From Metallyticus violacea (lineage: Eukaryota > Arthropoda > Insecta > Mantodea > Metallyticidae): a DNA stretch of 64,000 nucleotides. Positions 39,303 to 51,300 of the stretch are shown here, piece after piece. The stretch spans positions 85,090,001 to 85,154,000 of the forward strand of contig CM060835.1 of assembly GCA_030762175.1 (NCBI GenBank). The letters are read 5' to 3'. Position numbers and translations under genes: made by a program. The notes under the pieces are model-generated. The model searched no databases, had not been told where the DNA came from, and saw nothing but the letters and a program-made list of their open reading frames with translations. Within the stretch, counting starts at the first letter, position 1; the number at the start of each line of letters is the position of its first letter.

Positions 39303-42300
39303 TAGAGGGATTAACTACCAGAGAAGATTTTGATAAAGAATTTAAAATTAAATTCAAGACAGGGCCCAGAAACAGAGCTACCGTTCATCACATAGTTGAA
39401 GTTTTAGCAAAAATGAGAAAAACTCTAATAGAAAATGGAAGATTGTACTTCAGCTTCCAATTAGTAACAGTTAAGAACTTAATCTCAGTGGCAAGATGTC
39501 TAAAATGTTATGATTACGGACATGTTGCCAAATTCTGTGCAAAGAAAAACTCCACATGCAATCACTGTGGTGAAGAAGATCCGTGACAAGGACTGCAACA
39601 AAACAGCTGAACAACCAACATATATACTATGTAAAAGAAGAAATAAGAAATGTGGAGGGAAACAAGATTGTCCCACTTATCATCTGTTTGGGGAAAGAAT
39701 TGTCCCCAGAATGAACTATAAATAAATCTACATTTCAAAAAATGGAGGGGAAAAAGACAAAAAATAGGAACATCCCAAGTTGAATTAGAAGAAACTTAAG
39801 AAGAGTTATAGCACCTAAACTAAAACTAAGTATACAAAGTAAAGATAGTAGTACTCAAACGGAGGAGTCTGATATACATGAACAAGGAAGAATCTAAAGC
39901 GCAACATAACAATTAATGCAAATGAAAATTATGAAGATAAAGGTGATATAGAAGATTGCAGCCAAAAACTAGAATTCACAAATTAAATCAGGAAATGGGA
40001 ATAGGAAATAATAAGCAAAAAATAGATGTGGACTACAATGCAATTATAGATTATATAAGTACAGAAGAAGAAGAAAAGGAAAATAAAGTAAGAAAAAGAT
40101 AAAAGAGAAGAAAAGGAATCAATGCAGATATGCTGAGCAATAAGTTTTTAAAATGTCTGTGGAAAGGAAAGGAAACACAGAATAACATGGTAAAAATACA
40201 AGAAGAAAGAGCAACAAAAAAAAAAAAAGCTTTGATGTCGGAAATCAGCATGATGGAACAAGAAACGAAGGAAGAGGAAATAGTTCTAAACATTCAAGGA
40301 ACATATGTAGACGATCCAAGGACAATCCAAATGCAAGACAAGCAAATTTTATGCTGACTCTGACACAACGCTATAAATCTTTAGACTGGAGGAGAGATGA
40401 ATTCTGCTGGCAGCTCTAAGACATATTTTTCATAAAATACATGTACATGGGGAAAAGACAATATTTCCAGTACCAGATGCAATAGATAGAATTGACTTCA
40501 AATCCCGCAACATTCCTATAAATTCCAAAAATCTGTTAAAACTAGTAGAGGCAGTATAAGAGAAAAAATGATACATTTATTCTAGATGAAGTTTATAAAC
40601 ATTTTGTACTGTGTTATAGATATATAGTATTTGATAGTAGTCATTGCTATGTTCAAATTCAGTATTGATGATACATTCGATCTAGATGAAGTTTATAAAC
40701 ATTTTGTATACTGTGTTATAGGCATATAGTATTTGATAATAGTCGTTACTAAGTTCAAATTCAATATTGATGGTACTAACTATCGGAAAAACAACCAAGA
40801 TCGAACAAACCCATATTCTCAACGATATCTATCTATCTATCAATCAATCCTTTCAAATTCTTCAAAACTAAACTAAGTATCCAGCACCAAAATACGAGTA
40901 AACAAATGAATAATAATCTTGGTAAAGATAACGGTATTATAACATTAAATAAAACAATTAGGACAAAGCACAAAGATAAAGAAAAAACTTGAATATATAT
41001 AAACTTTGGATCAAGAATTAAGAATAAAACATCACATATTCATAGGATATATTTTACTTCGTAGACATGACCGTTTATGATATATCAAATACCTCAATAC
41101 TTAAAACAGGTCAGGTAAATGTGCAAAGAAGTAAACTTGTGATGTCAGAAGTAAAGAAAATATTAGAAGAATTAAATATAGATATTTTATATATTCAAGA
41201 ACCACCATACTCTTTTAAAGGGAAGTTAATACACTTACCCATAATAATATGCACCAGCGAGAATCCAGTGGTAGCAATAATTATAAACACCCAAACCTAC
41301 AAATGGTCAGCATCATGCAATTTAATGATTCACATACTAATTCCATCGAAATTACCCATAAAAATGGCAAATTTAAACTTTCTAATAATTATTTTCAATA
41401 CAGTCACGAAATTGGACCATACCTCTTGAAAATTAAAATTATCAATAGAACATTTGGGGACAAGGAAATATTAACACACATGCGATGCAAATGCAAAATC
41501 GAAATGGTGATTTAGTTAATTAAAGGATGAAAGAGGCAAAAAATAGAGGAATTAATATCGGAACTAAATCTAATAGTAAAGAATGAACCAAATAATCCTG
41601 CAACATTTGAAAACAGAGCTGGTGCATATGCTAACATTGATCTAGCCCTCTGTAATAGTAAAATCAACAGAAAAATTATAAACTGGAAAGTGGGTCAAGA
41701 CATAACTATAAGTGATTACTGCATAATATATTTCGATTATGATGTGGGAAGAGTAGACAAAGGAAATTCAATTGAAAATTTGAGATACAATTATGCCTGT
41801 GCAAATTGAGAAGATATGAAACTATGTTTGATAACTCCAAACTAGTATACCAAGGACTATCAAGAAGCAAATAATCTAATGAAGATAATAAAAACTGCAA
41901 TTGACAAAACAGTTCCAATAACTAAATTTAGGAAATATTTGGATAAAGTGTGGATCGACACACTCCAAAAGGCTAGAAGACAAATGAGGAAAAAGAGAAG
42001 AATGTAACAAAAAACATTGCAGAGGAAAGAATAAATTACTGAAGAAACTATTCACAAGCAAAACAAGATTCAAAAATTTACTGGCTGAAACGAGATACAG
42101 TTCATGGAAAAACTTTACAGAATGTAATTAAAACATAAATGCTTGGGGAAACCCCTATAAAATTAAAATAAAAAAACAGAAATAATAAGCACTCTTAAAT
42201 CAGATAACAGGACAATGGCAGCTGACTGGGAAAACTCAATAAATGAACTTTTCAAAAAACTATTACTTGATGAAGAAATACAATCTGACACAGAAGAGAG

Positions 42301-45300
42301 CATACTAAAAAGAAGTAATATGCACAGAGACTGTCAAAATAAAAAAGTCATATACAGCATTTGATATTATAGAAATAAGAAAAACTGTTCAAAAACTGAA
42401 GAAGAAGAAAGCTGCTGGACCTGATGAAATAACAAACAAAATCTTAAAATGTCTGGAAGAAAAATTAACATTCTGCTCGTTTAAACTTTTTTAATGAATG
42501 TATATGATTGGGAACATTTCTAAATTGTTGGAAAATAGCCAAACTAATAATTTTAAAAAAATGGAAAATTTTTGAACAATTGATGGGTAAAAGAATCACT
42601 GAACATGGAACAATGATTGGAATGAACGACAAGCAATATGGCTTTAGAAAGGGAAAATCCACCGAGATGCAATAAATGAAGTACTAAAAATAACAAAAAT
42701 ATCTAAATCTAAATACTAATTAGGGATTTTATAGACATATCAGGAGCATTTGATAATCTATGGTGGCCCTTCCTTTTCAAAATATTATGAGATAATATCT
42801 ATCCAGCAAGTCTGTACAAGCTAATAAAAGATTAATCTTATTTTGATTTAAAGTAAAACACTAAAAATCATGTCGACACATTAAAACTCTCTTTAAGTTT
42901 CACAAACTTAAAGAGAGTTTTAATGTGACGACATGATTTTTAGTGTTTTACTTTAAATCAAAATAAGATTAACAAAAGTTTCACTGTGTGGATTCCCAAA
43001 TTCCGTAAACATAATAAAAGATTATTGCAACAATAAGGTCCATACAAAAGGGGTAGGAGGAAAAGTAGAAAAAAATATAACTAAGGGATGTCTGCAAGGG
43101 GTCAGTCCTAGAATCAAATCAACTTTCTGGGACACAAATCTTGAAACACTATTGGATAGGGTGCAAGAACATTCTGACACAGTTAATACCATAGCATATG
43201 CAGGTATGCAGATGAGGTCATCTTTATAATAGAAGGAGAGAGATAGAAGCAAAGGCGAACAACTTAATAAACAAACTAAAACTCTGGTGTAGTAACTCCA
43301 AACTATAAATAACTAAACTAAAACTAAAACAAACTAAAACTCTCCAAACAAATCAGGATACATGATTTTAAAAGGAAAATTAAAAAGAGACCCAACTATA
43401 CAATACAACAAGAAGGCTAAATGAGGTCAAGTATTTGGGATTACTATTGGATGAAAAGCTACATTTCAGAAATCACACCCATATATAAGATCAAAATCGG
43501 AAAAAATAATGATTCAACTGGCAAGGTTAACCCAATCAAAATTTTAAAAAAAACACTAAAAACAATATCAACCTATCACAATAGTATATTTGCAGCAATT
43601 ATTACTTTTGGGGCTGGAGTATGGGCCCACCAAATGAATGATGTTTTGACAAGAAATTAACTAAGAAGAACCCAAAAAAATATTGCTAAGATACACTGAT
43701 GCAGTAAGGACCACACCAACAATGGCCCTATTAGTGACAACCGGTTTTTGGCCAATTGATTATATAATAAAGCTATGGAGAGCAATTTTACCGGCCGAGG
43801 TCGTTAAGGTGCGGACTCGTGAGCAGGAGGTCTGGAATTTGAATCCAGCTAGGACTATCTCCCTGGCTGAGGTTTTTTCCAGGCTTTCCTTAGTCTTCAT
43901 AAATGGCAAATGCCGGGGAGGAGCCCTAAACTAAACTTAGGCCTAGAATGTTTCCTTTCTTTAAAAAATCCTTTCCCAATTTATCATTTTATTTCATGTA
44001 TCACCAAAAGGGGCATTAAACAGCACTTAAAAAAAAAAAAAAAAAAAAAAAGCAATTTACTGGCATAAAAAGAAGAATTTTGAAAAAGTAAGAGAAATAG
44101 TTGGGAGCTGCAATCACTCAATAAAAGATATTAAAATCACATTAAAAGCAAATTGGCAGCATAAATGGGACCAATGCGAAGTCGGAAAAAGAACCTATAA
44201 TATCTTTCATGTTTATGCATATCAGTCAACTTTTTCAGATATAGTTCACATTTTAGAAGATTATTTTACTCCTGACTTTATTGTTTCATGATATTATTAA
44301 TAGCACAGCTTTATAACAGCTAATTAAAATGCTAGATCATAACTTGCTTGTAAAAAGGAGTTCGAAAATGAAGAATTGGCAAGAAGAGCATTAGTACAAG
44401 TTCCCATGTACTGACAGTAAAAATGTTAATCATTGTAAATGGAACACACAGGTTATGTTTAAAAAATAAGTGCCAGTCACTCATAATGCAAAAAAGTTTG
44501 CAACATTTGGGCAAACTGTCCATATACAGAAGTTGCAATGTTTTATTAGGTAGTTATCAAACTTATTATGAGTTAATTGTCATTCATTTTCGAGGACATT
44601 CCTTAATAAAATCATGTTAGTTATTAAGTCCTATCAGTGCTTAGGTCTCTAAATGTTATGTTCTTAATGCTATGAAAATTGAAAGTGGATTGAGTGGTAT
44701 TTATGGGCCAATTGTAATTGTAATGATTAAAGGAAAGTTCAGGCAGTGGTGTCATCAATTTAAGGAAGCCGTACAAATGGCCATCATGATGAGAGAAGTG
44801 GAAGTCCCATTGTTGAGACTAAAATTGTTAATGTGAAAATGCAAGAATATCAATGTTTCCTGCTGTGTTCATACCATGGAACTCCAAGCATTTCACCAGC
44901 ATGGTGCTCAGAATTATCGCAAGTAATATCATAAGAGGTTCTGATATTGCTGATAATTTCACAAATAAAGAGTGACTTTATCTAGAAAGCTCAGACCCTT
45001 GAGTGATATTTATTAGGAGTATTTTACAAAAAAAAATTTAAACATAATTCCCCTAAACTTGCCTTACAAAATTGTATTAGTATATATTTGTATTATATTT
45101 CCTTTTCAAGCCATCTTGGAACAGATAAATGTGGATTGCCAGTATTGCCAATAAAGAAGAGCCAAATATGGGTTTAGGACCAATTTCATGAATAGAATAA
45201 GAATGAAATTAATTTATATTTGAAATTTGTGCACAAAATATTAACAATTGTAGGTGTCTGATAGGAGTTTGTCTTCTCTTTCCCTACATAATAATCAAAC

Positions 45301-48300
45301 TGATTCCAGACAGTATCTCTATTTTCCTTTGTAATCCATGGTTGGAAATTTCTAATTATGCTATCAATTTGCACATATGATGCATCACCAAAACTCTTTT
45401 GAGAACGCTCCATTTTGGGTTATGATTGAAAATAGTTTTGTTGCTATCAAAACTAGCAAAAGTGGTCAGATGCATGCTCAGGAATTATAGTGGGGGTATA
45501 GAGTTGACTACATGACCAGAAGACAAATACACTTCACGCAGTGAGGGGATGTGCTAAAACTTTGCTATAATTTCACTGCATGTCAGACTGTGATTGGTCA
45601 AAATTCAAATTTTTTATTGGTTTCATTGGTTGATTTTATGATGACATCACTGTTTTTATAAACTATATCTGAAAAAGTTGACTGATATGCATAAATGTGA
45701 AAGAATGGAAATTGCATATACATTTTTGGACCAGTAAAAGAGAGAAGCAGATTAACTTTTTTCCTCACATTGAAACTTAAGTGTTTTTATGGAATGGAAT
45801 TTTATGGCTACACTTAAATAAAACTAAAAGAGTATCCTCCTTGTAGATTACATGAAGCAAAAGACAGCAATCACTTTGAAATGCTTTCAAGGTTGAGATG
45901 TTCTTCAGAACCAGCAATGTTGAATGCTGTTAGAACTGTTAGCAAAATTAAGGATTTCCAATGGGAGCCTCATAGCCCTAACCTCATCTAGTGACTTGCA
46001 CATCTTCACCTCAAGAAGTGGCTCTATTATAAAAAAATTCAGTGATAGTGAAGAGTTCAAATCACTAATGTTTAATTGGATCAAATCCCAGACAAGAAAC
46101 TTTTATGCAGAGGATTTCCAAAAGTTGTTCCTTAGTACACAGAGTGTTTGCAAAGTGTAATGACTATGTAGATATGTAAAATGGTTTGTACAATATGTAT
46201 ACAAATAATTGTTATTTTTATATGATTTTTTAACTATTTGGCTATTATTTTAGAAATGTACACCTTATTATGATGGTAGCTAATTCAAATGAGAAATACA
46301 ATTCATCTCTGTTTTTTGTAAACATTTAATGTTTAAAATAAGAATTCAGCTTTATTTTGTGCTACTGCAATAAACTTAACATTTTACATTTGTCTAGATG
46401 TTGGCTAAAAATCAAAAACTGAAACTGGCAGAGAGCAGCAAACTGCTGGTGTCACTACGATGCCATGTTGCACAGTTGTCGGCCATAATAGAGTCAGATG
46501 CAGAACTTCCCAAACAAAGCTTCTTGCAAGAATGGATGGTAAGTTTGCTATAAACAATGAAGACAGTATTTAAAACTTTTCAGGTTTTAATTTTTGTGTA
46601 TATGTCATACTTAAGACCATTATATTTTAATTAACTGTATCAATAATCTCTTCTGAGTCGAAATATTTAGAACTCTCTTTATGGTTTCACTTACATAAAA
46701 CTTGTAACATAACTTTATCAAGTTACTATAGTTGTTGGTACTGTATGAAATTATTTATTTTTTTCAAATCCTGTTAATTTGCATACCCATTTTAATATTG
46801 GTGGGAAATGTTGAATGTCAGCCATTTATTGTCTTTTTACAAAAGAAATAATATTGTAAATCATATGTTTATCATCAATTTTTTACAAATGTATTTCATA
46901 TCAGATAAACAGTTTTATTTATCAAAAGCCATTTAGCTGTGTAATTTATGATTCATTGGGCTCATACATAAAATGTTTAATGTAATTAAAGAGACATACA
47001 CTTTCATTATCTATATGCTTGTACAGACTGTGCACTGAAACCTTAGTGCATAATTTTAATTGCCGTCTTTTTTCTGCCTCCATTATTCCTCAAGCTACCA
47101 TTTTATCTGTCAATTTTTAGAAAACTATAATGATTTATAGTACATATCTTATCAAAAGCAAATGCATGCTGACTTGCAGTTGGTTTAAAAAGGGGATATG
47201 TGGACATGAAACATGCTTTCTCAACAGTTGTTTGAAGATAGATGCCATTGCCCTTTTTTAAGCTACAGCGACAGTTGAATGGTGATCCACTCCTATCATT
47301 TTTTTAATTTGGCATGGAGATAGCAATATTATATGCATTGTTAATATGATGATTGAAGTTGTGTGAAAGTTGCAAGTTAGCCAGAATTTTGGAAAGTGAA
47401 AATGTCAAACATAATGTTGTGTCAAGCTTTGCGAAGACTGTTCCAATGCCTGGTAAATGGTTACCAAATGAAACTTTCTGTGAATCCTAATAATATCAGG
47501 TAACAAGAATGAGAAACTTAAAGCAAACAAAGAATTGTCATTACCATCTTATTTAAGAACATGCAAATGGTATAAATCATTATACACTAAGAGGTCGATA
47601 TCAGATGACACTATACTTCTCTAACTGATTAATTTATCAGATCATGTTTCAAGAACATTTGCTCTCATCTTCAGTTGGAAACCGATTAACACTGGCAGAT
47701 GATGATGTTACCTCTGGTGGTTCCAATATACAGTGAAACAGGAAGTCCATTGGTGAGATGTCACAATTTATAACATGATGCTTATTCTTTAAAATGAAAA
47801 TCTTTTCCCATATTGCTAGTTCCCTGGGATTGTTGGTAGCTTTCAGTAGTTTGGTTTCTTTTGTGATGTCATGATTGTACATCCAAAAATGATTTGCAAT
47901 TGCTGATTTATCTACCTGTTTATATCTTACATATCTCTCTCTCTCTTTCACACACACATATACACACATGCATGCACGGTTATAATCCATACAACCTATC
48001 TGATACACTCCTGCCTTTTTGTTGGGCAGAATTTTTAAGTCTTTTGAAATGTCTGATCTTCTTATCTACTATGAACTGTTGAATCCAAAGTTTAGGACAG
48101 TCTTGATGATGTACTGGGATTTTATTGTGTACTCTTCCTTGTTAAGTGGGATGTTTACCAATCTATGAGCAAGGGTGTTTATAATGGCATGATGGCAAGG
48201 GCATAAAGGGGTAGTTGTCCCCCCCCCCTCAAGACTTTTAAAATAAAGCATTTAAGGTAAACATAATTGAGTAACCTATATTTTCTTTGTTATATCAATT

Positions 48301-51300
48301 TTAAAAATTAGGTTTTAATTGATTTTTCAAAGCTGGTAAATTGTAATCATCATCTACTTTCAAAAATATATTGCCCCTCCCTTAAAAATATTCTGCTTAT
48401 GCCGTTGCATGTGAGTGTGATTTAGGGTTGAAGCTATTATTCTGTATGTGATTACCTTGATAGCATAAATCACTTGACACAGCATTTAAATTTGTATCCA
48501 TCTGATTAGCAATTAATGAGAATAGCAAGTTAAAGATATATAAAAATTTCAAGAAATAATAATACATTTCATTAAGATAATAACTGAAATATATCAGTAA
48601 CAAGAACCAGTGCTCTGGTTATAAGAGAAAAAAATACAATATTAAATGCCTGAAAAACTGTTACAGAACTTCCCCAATTAACCTTTGTATGAAATTTATT
48701 GCACATTTTACAGGACATTCGAGACAGGATATATATAAATAGTTCATCCAGACAGACTTAAATTCCAGATTATATATCTATCAATAAAATTGTTATAATT
48801 AGAACAATTTTAAACTATCCCCTTTTAGTAAAAAGTATATTCCTTAAAGTACTTTTGCTTATATTTTGAGAAAAATTAAAACTTAGAAATAACCCTAAGA
48901 TATAATAATGACACTTGCAAATTAACATTGGATTTTAATGTTGTTTCTGATATCAATAGATTCTAATTCCAATTCAAATTAAAGAATACAACTTTCACAT
49001 ACAGAAATAAACAGAAGATACTGCTGAGAATTTCAAACACTTTCAATAAGAGTAACGTAGAGAGTGCAGCTATTGAAAGCATAGAGTTAATATATATAAG
49101 AATTTTAATGGGGGACTAGCTTGATAAGTATATAAATAAATCTTCTTTTTTAAAAACTGTTAACAGAAATACATGTCTAAAGTCGTAATTGAAAAGTTGA
49201 AGTTCACTACTTTGTTTTATATGCTATTCTTTTAAACATGGAAATATACACAAGACCACATTACAACCCTCACAGAAGTATTTTGATATTGAGATTTTGT
49301 TCCTGTCAGAACATACTGTGTAATGAAGAACTGCCATCCATGGGGTGAGATGTTGAAAGTTGCTAGGTTCAATCCTGGGCATTCTGCATACCATTTTATT
49401 ATCTGCCATTCTCTAAATTTCTTATGAGACAGTTTTCCTCCATATATAGTATGAATAATGCAGGCAGTTGTACATTAATAGAGACCAAGTGAAAAAATGT
49501 CAATGCTTCACATTTCGATTCACTGATATTGATGCTCTGGCCATCTGAAGGTTGGAACACACACGTGTCTACATCCATATTTTCTTCAGAATTGGAATTA
49601 ATGAGCTGTTTTAGCAATTGTTGATACATAAGCTCATCCACCAAAATAAGTGAGTCATGCATCTTGCAATGACTCAAAAATAATACAATTTATAAATGTT
49701 ATGCTCTGTCAAATCTGATTTGGAATTTGTATCACTTAAAAAATTAACACATTAGTAACTTAAGTACCCCAAGACATACTAGATATAAAATGGAGCAATT
49801 TCCCTTGATAGCGAATAGAAAATAGTGCTCAGCAGTTAATATATCAACCAGTCATCCAATTGAGAATGTGATATATTAACTGCAAGCTGGCTGGTTAACA
49901 TATCAACTGCCAGTCTGATATAAGTTAACCAAGTATCAGAGTTACTTAATAGAATGAAAACATGTATGCATGGTTTGCAAAAGCATGAAAACTGTGACAT
50001 ACATCAAATTAATGATTAAACTGCTTAATTATATAGTGCTCAAATTGGTATTTAGGTAAAGCAAACAAATATAAACATTGGCAACATACATACACGCACA
50101 TACACATAATAGATGCAGCAAAAATCAATGAACTTAACAAACAAATGATGGATAAAAAATAAAAAAAATTAAAGAAAAAAAAATTAAACAAATCACTACA
50201 CTCATTGCTTTAGCTAAAGAGAAGATTTATCAAAAATTCATGTACCACCCTTACCTTTAATTATAAATTTAAAAAAATATTCAAGCAATACAACATCACT
50301 TTGGCAATCATAAATAGATATAATGTAGGCAAACTAGTAAAGTTAAATAAAACAGAACCCAGATGAAAAGAAGAAAATTCAAGCATATATAGAATTAATT
50401 GCAGAGATTGCGATAAGGTGTATATAGGAAAAACAAAAAGAAATGTAAGTATTACACTAAAGGAACAATGGAGAAATATAAAATGCAAACAGATAAAGAA
50501 ATCAGTAGTGGCAGGACACTTTTGGAAGGAAAATCACCAAATAGAAAAAGATATCATATTATTAAAGGCAATTCAACACCCAAATGAAGTCAGTATATGG
50601 GAAAAAATTTATATAAAAAAATATGAACACAGACTCGTGACATACCAGAAGCAGACAACATATTATACAAGTTCATCAACAGACCACTAGAGCAAGCAGA
50701 GTCACATTTCCCACCTGATCAGATCCATTAGTCGTTGAATGGTTGACAATTTGAGCGAGTGTCTCACAAAAGGTGTCCCAGTTTACTTTTAAATAAGTTT
50801 TTAAAAGTGGAAGTGAAAAACTCAAGAGAGTTTTAATGTGTCGACATGAATTTTAGGTAGTTTTAGTGTAAACCAGATTGTATGATAATTTCACTGTGTT
50901 GATTTCTACAGTCAGTTTTAATTGAATCAGGTCATTGTTTCAAATAATTTATTTAATACAGCTTTCTAAAATGGACATATTGTGGGTATTCCATAAAATG
51001 TCAGATTGAGTATTGTATATTGCACAAGGATAAAGTTCTTTGTAAAAGGTGGTTTAATATCAAATTAATAAATGTTTATGGAGATTCTTCTTCATTTTCA
51101 ATGATTAAAAAATGGGTTGCTGAATTTAATTGTGCGGTACCAGCCTTAGACATGACCCATGTGAATGATGTCCAAAAAGTGCAACAAAGCAGAGTTCATT
51201 CAACAAATACGGTACATGGTATTATGTTACCGGCAAATTCCAGCATGTAAAATTGCTGAGGCAGTAGGTATTAAAAGAAATGTGTAGAGTATGTTTTACA

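Larger units (their letters stand above)
38210..44205 (+). mobile_element. R1-clade non-LTR retrotransposon relic, broken and invaded
   Basis: Plus-strand pieces in the correct order for an R1-type LINE. The ORF1 coiled, Lys/Glu-rich start is at 38,218-38,980. A gag zinc-knuckle region is at about 39,490-39,590 (CLKCYDYGHVAKFC is a full CX2CX4HX4C, followed by CNHCGEE). An APE-type endonuclease start is near 41,100-41,210 (QVNVQRSKLVMSEV, then DILYIQEPPYSFKGK). RT pieces are at 42,330-43,780 (KKKAAGPDEI, DFIDISGAFDNLWWP, KGCLQGVSPRIKSTFWDTNL). A C-terminal piece is at 44,051-44,205. Many stops and frameshifts. Interrupted by SINE A (38,982-39,297), a Penelope foldback (42,835-43,012) and SINE S (43,792-44,050). 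Confidence 0.78.
36874..46397 (+). other. MDN1 intron, 9.5 kb
   Basis: Contains a possible reverse-oriented SINE (37.57-37.79 kb), an R1-clade LINE relic (about 38,210-44,205) with three insertions, an element with terminal inverted repeats (about 44,205-45,705) and a mariner fragment (about 45,930-46,160). The stretch 36,900-37,560 shows nothing. Confidence 0.6.

Noticed and set aside
46398..46400. ATG at the start of exon m as a gene start
   Set aside because: It follows an AG acceptor and a pyrimidine tract, and the frame continues that of exon l, so it is an internal Met.
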